Part shown: piece by piece, positions 1-9,655 of the stretch
Position numbering within the stretch: position 1 is the first letter of the stretch
Layout of the letters: the number at the start of each line of letters is the position of its first letter
NCBI GenBank assembly: GCA_937128475.1
Contig: CAKZML010000188.1
Coordinates: 1 to 46,739 of the forward strand
Length of the DNA: 46,739 bases
Direction of reading: 5' to 3'
Source of the DNA: an uncultured Chromatiales bacterium
GTDB taxonomy: Bacteria; Pseudomonadota; Gammaproteobacteria; Steroidobacterales; BM003
Translations under genes and position numbers: made by a program
Notes under the pieces: generated by a model
What the model was told of the DNA's origin: nothing
Databases searched by the model: none
Seen by the model: only the letters and a program-made list of their open reading frames with translations

Positions 1-26
1 ACATTGATGAGAATTTCCCTGTTCAT
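1..26 (-). CDS. rng: Ribonuclease G, first 8 codons (cut by window edge)
   Basis: An ATG at 24-26 overlaps the maf stop as ATGA and reads MNREILIN before the window ends. RNase G proteins begin with a closely similar (M/S)xEILIN-type stretch, and maf-rng is a conserved gene pair in gammaproteobacteria. RNase G is a cytoplasmic endoribonuclease that matures 16S rRNA and decays some mRNAs. With only eight residues visible, the call rests on this short match plus gene order. Confidence 0.6.
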
Positions 27-631
27 TTACGCGTCACCATAGAAGCCAACCCGGCCTCCGACAGCAGTTGGGCAGTCTCGAAAAGAGGCAGGCCCATTAC
101 GCCAGAATAGCTACCCTGCAAGTGTTTCACAAAAACCGCACCCATACCCTGTATACCGTAGGCTCCGGCCTTGTCGGCCGGCTCACCGGTGTTCCAATAC
201 GCCTCGGCCTCCCCGGGGCTGAAGGTTTTGAATTCGACTTTGCTCTCACTCACTACGAACCGGGTCGTTCCCTCTACATACAAGGCAACGGCGGTAAAAA
301 CACGATGTTCGCGTCCGGATAATTTAGCCAACATGGCCAGCGCATCATCCCGATCAAGTGGCTTGCCAAAAATCTCATCACCCAGCACCACCGCTGTATC
401 CGCCGCCAGCACCGCTGAACCGGCGGGCACCAGGTGTTCACCGGCAAACTCGGCTTTCTCTTTTGCGATGCGCACGACGTAGTCCTCTGGCAGCTCTCCG
501 GTCAGGGGAGTCTCATCCAGGTCAGGAATCAGTGTTGAAAACCGAACACCGATTTGTCCCAGCAACTCCGCTCGTCTGGGGGAGGCGGATGCCAGGTAGA
601 TAAAGTCTTGATTCATATATGGAAGTGTCAT
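23..631 (-). CDS. maf: Maf-family nucleotide pyrophosphatase (YhdE type)
   Basis: Predicted dTTP/UTP pyrophosphatase that hydrolyses canonical and modified pyrimidine nucleoside triphosphates to monophosphates in the cytoplasm. About 202 residues from the chosen ATG. The family signature LASASPRRAELL lies near the N-terminus, LAADTAVV carries the conserved Asp, and DKAGAYGIQG is the conserved C-terminal loop; these resemble the YhdE branch more than the YceF (m7GTP) branch. The open frame extends to a TTG at 661, but the ATG at 631 follows purine-rich GGAAGAG/GGAAAAG; another ATG at 616 is possible. Its stop overlaps the rng start, so the two are probably co-translated. Confidence 0.9.
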   Translation of the reverse strand: MTLPYMNQDFIYLASASPRRAELLGQIGVRFSTLIPDLDETPLTGELPEDYVVRIAKEKAEFAGEHLVPAGSAVLAADTAVVLGDEIFGKPLDRDDALAMLAKLSGREHRVFTAVALYVEGTTRFVVSESKVEFKTFSPGEAEAYWNTGEPADKAGAYGIQGMGAVFVKHLQGSYSGVMGLPLFETAQLLSEAGLASMVTRK

Positions 632-703
632 CTTTTCCGACTCTTCCCGCAAGCCGCGCAAATATCAACTAACGGGTGGCCGCCACAGCGACTGTCGGAC
701 CCT

Positions 704-1174
704 TCAGGCCCGGTGATAGGGATGGCCCTTCATCACCGACCAGGCCCGATACAATTGCTCGGCCAGCATCACACGGACCAAACCATGAGGCATGGTAAGC
801 CTGGATAGGGACCAACTCATGTCGGCCCGTTCGATACACGGCGGCGCTAATCCATCCGGGCCGCCTACCAACAGGCATACATCACGGCCATCGCCCATCC
901 AGTTCTCAAGATGGCCTGCCAGCACCTCGGTGCTAAACGACTTGCCATTCACTTCCAGGGCCACCACCCAATCACCTGGCTTGATGGCAGCGAGCATGCG
1001 CTCGCCCTCCGCCTCAATGGCTCTGTCCACCGGAATACCCCGGGCACGTTTGCCCAGGGGAATTTCCAGCAATTCCAGCTTGCACTCCCGGGGCATACGT
1101 TGGGCATATTCGGCAAATCCCTGCTGTATCCACGCAGGCATCTTTTGTCCTGGAGAAAGCAGGCGCAAACGCAT
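704..1174 (-). CDS. rlmH: 23S rRNA (pseudouridine1915-N3)-methyltransferase RlmH
   Basis: SPOUT-class methyltransferase that methylates pseudouridine 1915 in helix 69 of 23S rRNA on assembled 70S ribosomes, using S-adenosylmethionine. The 156 residues match the usual 155. The knotted SAM site is visible as LLVGGPDGL (about 101-109), and the C-terminus LYRAWSVMKGHPYHR is nearly invariant in the family. The frame is open far upstream, but ATG 1174 gives the family N-terminus MRLRLL and sits one base after the rsfS stop, indicating translational coupling. Confidence 0.96.
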   Translation of the reverse strand: MRLRLLSPGQKMPAWIQQGFAEYAQRMPRECKLELLEIPLGKRARGIPVDRAIEAEGERMLAAIKPGDWVVALEVNGKSFSTEVLAGHLENWMGDGRDVCLLVGGPDGLAPPCIERADMSWSLSRLTMPHGLVRVMLAEQLYRAWSVMKGHPYHRA

Positions 1175-1175
1175 G

Positions 1176-1532
1176 CTAGTCAGTACCGTCAGTTTTCCCG
1201 CGGCGCTGTGCCACCACATCCCACAACTTTTCAAGGTTGTAGAAATCGCGTACACGAGGCTGCATGACATGCACAAGAACGTCGTACAAATCCACCAGGA
1301 TCCACTCTCCGCCCTCGGTGCCTTCCACCCCCAGGGGGCGTAATCCGGATTCCTTGGATGCATCAACCACCCGATCCGCCAGCGACTTGCAGTGGCGATC
1401 CGAGGTGCCGGTCGCAAGCACCATGTAATCGGCAATACTGGTCCGGCCACGAACGTCTATGACCTTGATATCGTGAGCTTTTCCATCCTCAAGAGCAGTT
1501 ACTGCCAGGGCCTGCAATGTCTTGCTATCCAT
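1176..1532 (-). CDS. rsfS: Ribosomal silencing factor RsfS
   Basis: 118-residue Iojap/RsfS-family protein. In characterised bacteria it binds ribosomal protein L14 (rplN, also in this window) and blocks 30S-50S joining in stationary phase. Visible family motifs are DIKVIDVR, SIADYMVLATG, GTEGGEWILVDLYDVLVHVM and the C-terminal YNLEKLW. The start is ATG 1532, which shares one base with the nadD stop (TGATG); an upstream in-frame TTG at 1535 is less likely. It belongs to the nadD-rsfS-rlmH string found in many gammaproteobacteria. Confidence 0.95.
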   Translation of the reverse strand: MDSKTLQALAVTALEDGKAHDIKVIDVRGRTSIADYMVLATGTSDRHCKSLADRVVDASKESGLRPLGVEGTEGGEWILVDLYDVLVHVMQPRVRDFYNLEKLWDVVAQRRGKTDGTD

Positions 1533-2206
1533 CAACGGTTTGTATCCTCTGTTTTAGCGCGGTCTGCGTAGCAACCGCTACGCTTGATAATTTCACATGT
1601 CTCATCGGGAACCAGGAAACGCGGTTCCTGTCCTGCCGATACCATCTGCCTGATCGCCGTGCTGGATATCTCCAACTGGGTCACGGCATGTATATAAATC
1701 CGTCCTGACACTGCCTCATGCAGGTCTCTCACCCTCGCGGTTTCCCGCTGCGACAAAACCCCATCCAGCTCACCCATATCCGGTGCGCTCCAGCCGGGTC
1801 GCTTCGCCACCACCACATGGGCGAGCTCGAAAATCTGCTGCCAGCGCGACCAGTCCGGAAACCCCAGGAAGGCGTCCATTCCCACGATCAGACACAGGGA
1901 ACGATCCGGGAAATCCTTACGAAGGTCTTGCAAGGTATCCACCGAATACGATGGACCGTCGCGATGCAATTCCCGATCGTCCACCACCAACCCAGGTCGA
2001 CCAGCCACCGCGGCACGAACCATTTCAAGTCGCGCCTGCCCCGAAGCAACCGGCACTCCCCGGTGGGGCGGCAGTCCGCAAGGAAGGTAACGCACCTCGT
2101 CCAGCCTGAGTAGTTGCAGCAATTCGTAGCCGGTACGCAGGTGGCCAAAGTGAATCGGATCGAAGGTTCCACCGAACACACCAATAGGAGCCTGTTGTCG
2201 CTCCAT
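1532..2206 (-). CDS. nadD: Nicotinate-nucleotide adenylyltransferase NadD
   Basis: Transfers AMP from ATP to nicotinate mononucleotide, giving deamido-NAD, the penultimate step of NAD synthesis. The 224 residues show the nucleotidyltransferase signature GGTFDPIHFGHL (about 11-22) and the second ATP-binding motif SSTAIR near residue 181. A GTG at 2209 is directly upstream, but the GGA of the Shine-Dalgarno stretch is spaced better for ATG 2206. It lies 43 bp downstream of holA and overlaps rsfS by one base. Confidence 0.96.
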   Translation of the reverse strand: MERQQAPIGVFGGTFDPIHFGHLRTGYELLQLLRLDEVRYLPCGLPPHRGVPVASGQARLEMVRAAVAGRPGLVVDDRELHRDGPSYSVDTLQDLRKDFPDRSLCLIVGMDAFLGFPDWSRWQQIFELAHVVVAKRPGWSAPDMGELDGVLSQRETARVRDLHEAVSGRIYIHAVTQLEISSTAIRQMVSAGQEPRFLVPDETCEIIKRSGCYADRAKTEDTNR

Positions 2207-2249
2207 CACGGATTCCGGGGTGGTTTTACTTTGAGGGTGATCGAAAATC

Positions 2250-3272
2250 TCAACCTGCGGCCTTCAATCTAAGATTGGTACCCGCCAATTTTGCCACGAT
2301 AAGGGCCAGTTCGTCCCAAATTGCGCCACTTGCCTGGCCCTTGACCACGCGATCTGCCCGGGCCAACTGGAGTTGCAGGGCATGAATCGACCCCGATGAA
2401 TGGCGCTGCAAGGCGGCAGAAACCAGTGGTTTGCGCCTCGCCCAGACTTTATTCAGGACTTGACCGGGAGCGTCCCCATGGCTGATTTGCCACGCCAGGG
2501 GCGACAAGGTGCGCGCCTCGCGGCTCAGGGCCCAGCAAATCAGGACCGGCTCCACGCCCTCCTGACGCAGACCCTGGAGAATTCTCAGTGCCCTGGAAGA
2601 GTCGCCCAGCAAGGCGGCATCCACCAGGTCAAAAATATCGAACCGGGAGCTGTCTGAAACCGCTGCCTGGATCATGTCGGCATTGAGTTTCCCGCTACCG
2701 TGCAGCAATACCAGCTTGTCAATTTCCTGCTGGGCGGCCATCAGGTTGCCCTCAACCCGGGTGGCCAGTAGCCGCACCGCCTCCTCGTCCGCCTGCAATC
2801 CGCTGGCCCTCAGGCGCTGCTTGATCCAACCCGGCATCTGGGACTCTTCCACCGGCCAGATTTGAACCACCAGGCCGGCAGCGTCGATGGCCTTGGCCCA
2901 GCTTGTACCCAGGCTGCGCTTGTCCAGCTGGGGAGCCACCACCAGTAGCAGAGTATCCGGATCGGCATGACCGACCATTTCACTGATTGCCTTGCCGCCC
3001 TTATCGCCGGGCTTCCCGGTAGGCAGGCGCAACTCGACAATCTTTCGGCTGGCAAACAATGACAGGTTGCTGCCAGAGGCAATCAAGCCATCCCAGTCAA
3101 AGCCACGCTCGGCCACGTGCAGGTCACGCTCATCGAAACCCTGGGCACGAGCGGCTGCGCGAATCGCATCGCAGACCTCTCCCACCAGCAAGGGCTCGTC
3201 GCCACTGACCAGGTAGGCCCCGGCCAGGCCGCTCTTGAGCTTTTGTGCCAGTGCATTGGCCGGTACTTTCAC
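2250..3272 (-). CDS. holA: DNA polymerase III subunit delta
   Basis: Clamp-loader delta subunit, which opens the beta sliding clamp during replication. About 340 residues, compared with 343 in E. coli. Recognisable pieces are the N-terminal GAYLVSGDEPLLVGE, a central TLLLVVAPQLDKR block and the helical C-terminal collar domain. The start is GTG 3272, which shares its G with the TAG stop of the upstream permease gene (TAGTG); the extra 50 residues of open frame upstream overlap that permease and are not delta-like. Normally holA follows lptE directly; here it follows a metal-transport gene and may depend on that gene's translation. Confidence 0.94.
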   Translation of the reverse strand: MKVPANALAQKLKSGLAGAYLVSGDEPLLVGEVCDAIRAAARAQGFDERDLHVAERGFDWDGLIASGSNLSLFASRKIVELRLPTGKPGDKGGKAISEMVGHADPDTLLLVVAPQLDKRSLGTSWAKAIDAAGLVVQIWPVEESQMPGWIKQRLRASGLQADEEAVRLLATRVEGNLMAAQQEIDKLVLLHGSGKLNADMIQAAVSDSSRFDIFDLVDAALLGDSSRALRILQGLRQEGVEPVLICWALSREARTLSPLAWQISHGDAPGQVLNKVWARRKPLVSAALQRHSSGSIHALQLQLARADRVVKGQASGAIWDELALIVAKLAGTNLRLKAAG

Positions 3273-4030
3273 TAGTTGGCATTCCTCTTGCGCAGTAGAC
3301 CCACAATCACCGCCACGACGGCCATGGACCAGACAATCACCGGGCCGGTGGGAAGATCCATCAGGGCCGACAACAGCATACCCAGGATATATCCGGCTAG
3401 CCCGACGGCGTAAGCCGCCCACAAGCCCTTGCTACCCAGGTTGCGGGTCGGCAGGGCAGGGATAATCAGGCTGGAAAACACCAGGTAGACCCCTACCAGC
3501 TGCACCGAAACCGTGACACTCAGTGAGAACAGTATATAGAACCCGATGCGTTGAATTTTGTGGCGCAGGAAAAACCATGCAACCAGCACCACCAACGACA
3601 TCACCGCAGCCGGACCCAGGGCCGCCAGGTCCACCCATAGAATCTGGCCTACAAGCAATTCCTTGAGTTCATCGCCACCACGGGGATTGTTGGCCAGCAG
3701 CACCATGCTTGCGGTTGCCGCCAGGACAAACATCACACCAATAATGGCTTCCTGCACATCCTTGAGGTTGCGCTCTACCCAGGTCAGGAAGATGGCGCCG
3801 GCAATAGCCGCAGTGAAAGCCGCAGCCTGGGCTGGATAGCCATGGATTTCCCAACCCAGGGTGCTGGCCAGGATGACACCCAGGCCGGCCAACTGGGCAA
3901 CGGCCAGGTCGATAAAAATAATGCCCCGTTTGAGGACTTCCCTGCCCAGGGGTACGTGGGTGGACAACACCAGCACGCCCGCCAGCAAGGCCGGACCAAG
4001 AATGCTGATATCCAGCGCATTCCAGTTCAT
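3272..4030 (-). CDS. ABC-3 family metal (Zn/Mn-type) transporter permease
   Basis: 252-residue very hydrophobic protein of the ZnuB/MntB permease family, the inner-membrane channel of zinc or manganese ABC importers. Seven to eight membrane segments are apparent. Family hallmarks are GIIFIDLAVAQLAGLG after the second segment and VGVYLVFSSLIIPAL in the C-terminal half. Its ATG overlaps the stop of the binding-protein gene (ATGA), and its stop overlaps the holA start. No ATP-binding subunit is encoded beside it. Zinc specificity is inferred from the family only, so I leave the symbol blank. Confidence 0.85.
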   Translation of the reverse strand: MNWNALDISILGPALLAGVLVLSTHVPLGREVLKRGIIFIDLAVAQLAGLGVILASTLGWEIHGYPAQAAAFTAAIAGAIFLTWVERNLKDVQEAIIGVMFVLAATASMVLLANNPRGGDELKELLVGQILWVDLAALGPAAVMSLVVLVAWFFLRHKIQRIGFYILFSLSVTVSVQLVGVYLVFSSLIIPALPTRNLGSKGLWAAYAVGLAGYILGMLLSALMDLPTGPVIVWSMAVVAVIVGLLRKRNAN

Positions 4031-4926
4031 TTAGCTGCCCCTTCAAGGGTACTTACCAGTACCTCGAACATGCTGAACAAGTCTGTTACCTGGGGCGTGC
4101 TGCCCACGGTATGGGGAAGCAACAGAACCGGGATGCCGGTGCGTTCTGAAAGCCATTCAGAGGGACGTGAATCCTGGTAGGAAGCATGCACGATACCCAG
4201 TATTTCCTGGCCCTTGAGCGTGGCCAGTAACTCCGACAAGTAACTGCTGCTCGGTGGCACACCCGGCTTGGGCTCCAGGGTCCCCGCCTCAACCAGCCCG
4301 GCCCAGGTAAACAGGTACACCCAACTGCGGTGGTAAGTCACAAGCCTTGAGCCCTGCAAGGCCTCCAGTCGCGTTGCCCAGTCCTGGACAGCTGAATTCC
4401 ATCGTCCCTGGAAATCTGCGGAGCGAGCGGCGTAGGCCTCTGCATTGGCTGAATCCAGAACTTGCAGGCGCTTGCCCAACTCTGCGGCAACCAGGCCAAT
4501 ATTGCGTGGGTCCATCTGGATATGAGGATTGCCAAATGGGTGAATATCTCCGGCCGCCCTGTCCAGCACCTGGGGCTTTTCAAGCAGTGTGACAAATTCC
4601 GATGCGGCAAGAAAACCCGGCTGACCAGGCAGCACATCCCGGTTATTCGCCTTGCGCAACAACAATGGCAACCAGCTGGCTTCCAGGTCGGCGCCGGTGC
4701 AAATCACCAGGTCAGCATTTCTCACCCGGGCAATCAGGCTGGGCCTGGCCTGGATGTAATGCACGTCCTGCAAACCCGTGGTGGCACTTTCCACCTTTAC
4801 TTGTTCGCCACCGAGTTCTCTCGCCAGATCAGCCCATTCGGCTTCGCAGGCAAACACATTCAACTCGGCATGAACCAATCCGGGACTGGCAAGCATCGCA
4901 ACGATCAAAACCATCAATTTTTTCAT
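4027..4926 (-). CDS. Periplasmic metal-binding protein of ABC importer (ZnuA-like)
   Basis: 299-residue solute-binding protein of the ZnuA/TroA cluster. Signal peptide 1-20 ends LVHA before ELNVFA. The usual metal-ligand positions are recognisable but drifted: DVHYIQARPS with His56 (the family usually has DPH), GNPHIQMDP with His135, TYHRSW with His199, and HASYQDSRPS with His247. A further His129 precedes the second site. There is no long His/Asp-rich loop as in E. coli ZnuA. The gene starts 10 bp after the outer-membrane barrel stop and overlaps the permease start. It may bind zinc, but manganese or another metal cannot be excluded from sequence. Confidence 0.83.
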   Translation of the reverse strand: MKKLMVLIVAMLASPGLVHAELNVFACEAEWADLARELGGEQVKVESATTGLQDVHYIQARPSLIARVRNADLVICTGADLEASWLPLLLRKANNRDVLPGQPGFLAASEFVTLLEKPQVLDRAAGDIHPFGNPHIQMDPRNIGLVAAELGKRLQVLDSANAEAYAARSADFQGRWNSAVQDWATRLEALQGSRLVTYHRSWVYLFTWAGLVEAGTLEPKPGVPPSSSYLSELLATLKGQEILGIVHASYQDSRPSEWLSERTGIPVLLLPHTVGSTPQVTDLFSMFEVLVSTLEGAAK

Positions 4927-4936
4927 GATGCAGGCC

Positions 4937-6142
4937 TCAGAACTGATGGGCGCCATGGGCGCCGATGCTCATGATGTACTGAAGCATGACCTGGCTATCA
5001 CTGCTTCGACCATTGTCCAACGTGGCAACTTGAAAACGCAGACGGCTGAACTCGCTGCGGGAGTAATCAAGCATGGCGGTTATCCGGCTTGGGGATCCCG
5101 CGGTTTCCAGCAATCCCTCCAGCGGAGGCAACAAGGCCGCGTTATCGGCACTCACGCGATCGTAGCGAAGTCCCACTCGCCAACTCGGTCGAAACTGATA
5201 GGCACCCTGGATGTAAAAACCGTCCTGGGAAATATCGTAGGGACTGGTGCCATTAAAATTGTCACCGCCCATTTCCAGCAAGCCATCCTCCTGGCGTACC
5301 AGGTATTCAGCCTGTACCACCAGGTTGCGCTGCCGAGGGTTTCCGTTTTCCGCCCACTTCCACACCGCATCCACGATGGCCACCGAACTGTCCCCGGTAA
5401 ACGCACCCAGGTCAGAACCCGGACCCACTGCAGGGTCGTACTCCCGGTCTACTACTTTCCCCGACAGGTAAGACAGGCCGACACGCCAGCTCTGGCTATC
5501 ACCCAGGTCGCCGCCCAGGTGAGCGAAGGCGGTCCATGCACCGGTGCCACTGTTACCTGCGCCAGATGCAGGATAGCTTTCACCGCGCAGTACTTCAGCG
5601 CCCATTTCCAGCATCAGGTCTGTGGGCGCCAGCCAGCGAAGCTGGACACCGGTATCGGAAAAATTCCCACCCAGCATGACTGCATAGGGCAAGGGAGCAT
5701 CCACGAAGTCCCAGGAATGCGGGTGACGAGAATTCTGGTAGCCGATTTCCGAATACATCGCACCGGCTTTTACTCCCAGTCCAGCCGGCAGCGACAAGGT
5801 CTCTATCCAGGCTTCCTCCAATTCCACCTCGGTGCTGCCCTCGTCCTGGTGCAGCGCCACGGTCATGAATCCGTAAAACAGGTCGTCCACGTTGGCGCTT
5901 AACACCAACTCGCTTTCACCCAGGGACAATCCCTCGGGTGGCGGGGAAACCTCGGCATCCAGGGGGAAGCCAGCAAAATCATAGCCGGCGAAATCGCCAG
6001 AATAGGCGGCAAATTTACCGTCCAGAATCAGGCTCATCGCCGGATTGAACGCATTATTGGACATCTGTACCTGGCCGACCGAGGGGTTGCTAAAACCCGC
6101 CAGACCCAGGGCAATCAAGACAATCAGGGTGTATCGATTCAT
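4937..6142 (-). CDS. Outer-membrane beta-barrel protein linked to metal uptake
   Basis: 401 residues with a signal peptide (cleavage near SVGQ, residue 24), alternating hydrophobic strands throughout and a C-terminal Phe (HGAHQF), as expected for a BAM-assembled barrel. No plug domain or TonB box is evident, so it looks porin-like rather than a TonB-dependent receptor. The segment SRHPHSWDFVDAPL is striking and could be a functional loop. Its position directly upstream of the binding protein and permease suggests it brings the metal ion or a chelate across the outer membrane; that role is inferred from context only. I do not recognise a named family. Confidence 0.75.
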   Translation of the reverse strand: MNRYTLIVLIALGLAGFSNPSVGQVQMSNNAFNPAMSLILDGKFAAYSGDFAGYDFAGFPLDAEVSPPPEGLSLGESELVLSANVDDLFYGFMTVALHQDEGSTEVELEEAWIETLSLPAGLGVKAGAMYSEIGYQNSRHPHSWDFVDAPLPYAVMLGGNFSDTGVQLRWLAPTDLMLEMGAEVLRGESYPASGAGNSGTGAWTAFAHLGGDLGDSQSWRVGLSYLSGKVVDREYDPAVGPGSDLGAFTGDSSVAIVDAVWKWAENGNPRQRNLVVQAEYLVRQEDGLLEMGGDNFNGTSPYDISQDGFYIQGAYQFRPSWRVGLRYDRVSADNAALLPPLEGLLETAGSPSRITAMLDYSRSEFSRLRFQVATLDNGRSSDSQVMLQYIMSIGAHGAHQF

Positions 6143-6171
6143 TATAAAAGTTCCACAGTCTATTCACATTG

Positions 6172-6193
6172 CGCGTTCATGATGAACAACGCG
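6172..6193. promoter_or_regulatory. Nested palindromes upstream of the barrel gene
   Basis: Thirty bases upstream of the barrel ATG lies a perfect 13-base palindrome, GTTCATGATGAAC (6175-6187), nested in a wider inverted repeat CGCGTT...AACGCG (6172-6177 with 6188-6193). It could be a dimeric repressor site or an mRNA hairpin. It does not match the GTTATANNATAAC form known for Zur. Confidence 0.25.
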
Positions 6194-6244
6194 TCACCTG
6201 GTAAAGCTCCCGGCAGGTGCAAAGCCCTGCGTGGAGTCATGGCA

Positions 6245-6523
6245 TCACGCAGGAGGGCCGCGAGATTCCGGAACCAGGGCCTGTGCCACGGGCAACTTGT
6301 GAATAGCGGGAACCACCAGAGCCACCCACACCCAGGGCAAGGGAGCTAGCTGAGGCGATTGAGCCAGGGCGGAACCAGTTCGATCAAACTTGAGGCAAAA
6401 TTCGCACTGCTGTCCCGACTCATGAGCAGGCGTAGTGACTTCATGCACCAGGTTTAATGCTTGCAGGCACAACAGTGCTGCGACCAGCGGTCCTGCTAAC
6501 AATTGTATAAGTCGATTTGGCAA
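6245..6523 (-). CDS. Small membrane-anchored CxxC protein of the metal cassette
   Basis: No ATG is available. From TTG 6523 it is 92 residues; the frame is open to TTG 6574 (109 residues). I prefer 6523 because a promoter-like sequence overlaps the longer N-terminus, though its Shine-Dalgarno is weak. An N-terminal hydrophobic segment (RLIQLLAGPLVAALLCLQAL) is followed by HEVTTPAHESGQQCEFCLKFD, in which two His and a CxxC could bind metal, then a second hydrophobic stretch. This resembles small proteins annotated beside zinc ABC importers as putative zinc chaperones (family recalled, not searched). It is 100 bp upstream of the barrel gene. Confidence 0.6.
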   Translation of the reverse strand: MPNRLIQLLAGPLVAALLCLQALNLVHEVTTPAHESGQQCEFCLKFDRTGSALAQSPQLAPLPWVWVALVVPAIHKLPVAQALVPESRGPPA

Positions 6524-6548
6524 AACGTTAACCCAGCATGGTGAAGAC

Positions 6549-6587
6549 GTTATCCGTAATCTATATCTATCCAATAACCTTTCGCAA
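6549..6587 (-). promoter_or_regulatory. Candidate promoter of the metal cassette
   Basis: On the minus strand TTGCGA (6582-6587) and TATAGA (6560-6565) are separated by 16 bases, a plausible sigma-70 promoter just downstream of lptE. It is overlapped by an inverted repeat GTTAT (6549-6553) / ATAAC (6574-6578). Zur operators use GTTAT/ATAAC half-sites but with far shorter spacing, so regulator identity is open. Confidence 0.3.
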
Positions 6588-6631
6588 CGTGCCGTGTTCC
6601 CCGGGAATCCGCTGCGCTGCGATTAAAAAGG

Positions 6632-7135
6632 TTATTCCTCTGGCAATTTCAGAGTGGCAATGCGTCGCATCATCAGCCTGACCAGGTCATTAGCCAGGTC
6701 TGCACGCAGGAACTCTTCTTCACGGCGCTTGGCCAGTACATCTGTGGGGTCAAACGTATAGTCCCGGGTCAGGGTCCTGGAATCCACTTCCAGCAGCACC
6801 GTCCCATCCACCAGCACCTGGTAGGCAATCGTGTAATAGACCTCAAATTCCTGGGGCACGTTCTCAGCCGACACCGAGAGCAAGCGCTGGCCAAACTCAT
6901 CCTTGTTCAATCGCAATACCGCGGTAGCCCCTTCCGGAGAGCGAGTCGTCTCGACTCCCGCCGCTCTCAATCTACGCTCCAGGGAAAGAGCCAGGTCACT
7001 GTACTGGTTGCCGGTCTGGATATAGGTCACTGCCATGAAATCCGGTAAACGCTCATTACCTTGCAACTGATAGCCGCACGCCGACAGCGAAGCAGCCAGC
7101 AACACGGTGAGCAGTATTTTGCAGGGAAATTTCAT
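6632..7135 (-). CDS. lptE: LPS-assembly lipoprotein LptE
   Basis: Outer-membrane lipoprotein that plugs the LptD barrel and helps deliver lipopolysaccharide to the cell surface. 167 residues with a lipoprotein signal peptide whose lipobox LSAC places the lipidated Cys at 20, followed by the family's GYQLQG start. Its start is 3 bp after the leuS stop, the conserved leuS-lptE arrangement. In most relatives holA follows directly; here a 3.3-kb metal-uptake cassette intervenes. Confidence 0.93.
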   Translation of the reverse strand: MKFPCKILLTVLLAASLSACGYQLQGNERLPDFMAVTYIQTGNQYSDLALSLERRLRAAGVETTRSPEGATAVLRLNKDEFGQRLLSVSAENVPQEFEVYYTIAYQVLVDGTVLLEVDSRTLTRDYTFDPTDVLAKRREEEFLRADLANDLVRLMMRRIATLKLPEE

Positions 7136-7138
7136 CGA

Positions 7139-9655
<2,517 letters not shown>

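Noticed and set aside
1175-1450. 92-residue N-terminal extension of rlmH
   Set aside because: It is rsfS read in another frame; RlmH family proteins start at the MRLRLL position.
4925-5902. 325-codon plus-strand open frame opposite the barrel gene
   Set aside because: The minus-strand frame has a signal peptide, beta-barrel character and a C-terminal Phe, whereas this one has none and no ribosome-binding site.
6143-6244. Zur box before the barrel gene
   Set aside because: No GTTATANNATAAC-like sequence was found; only unrelated palindromes.
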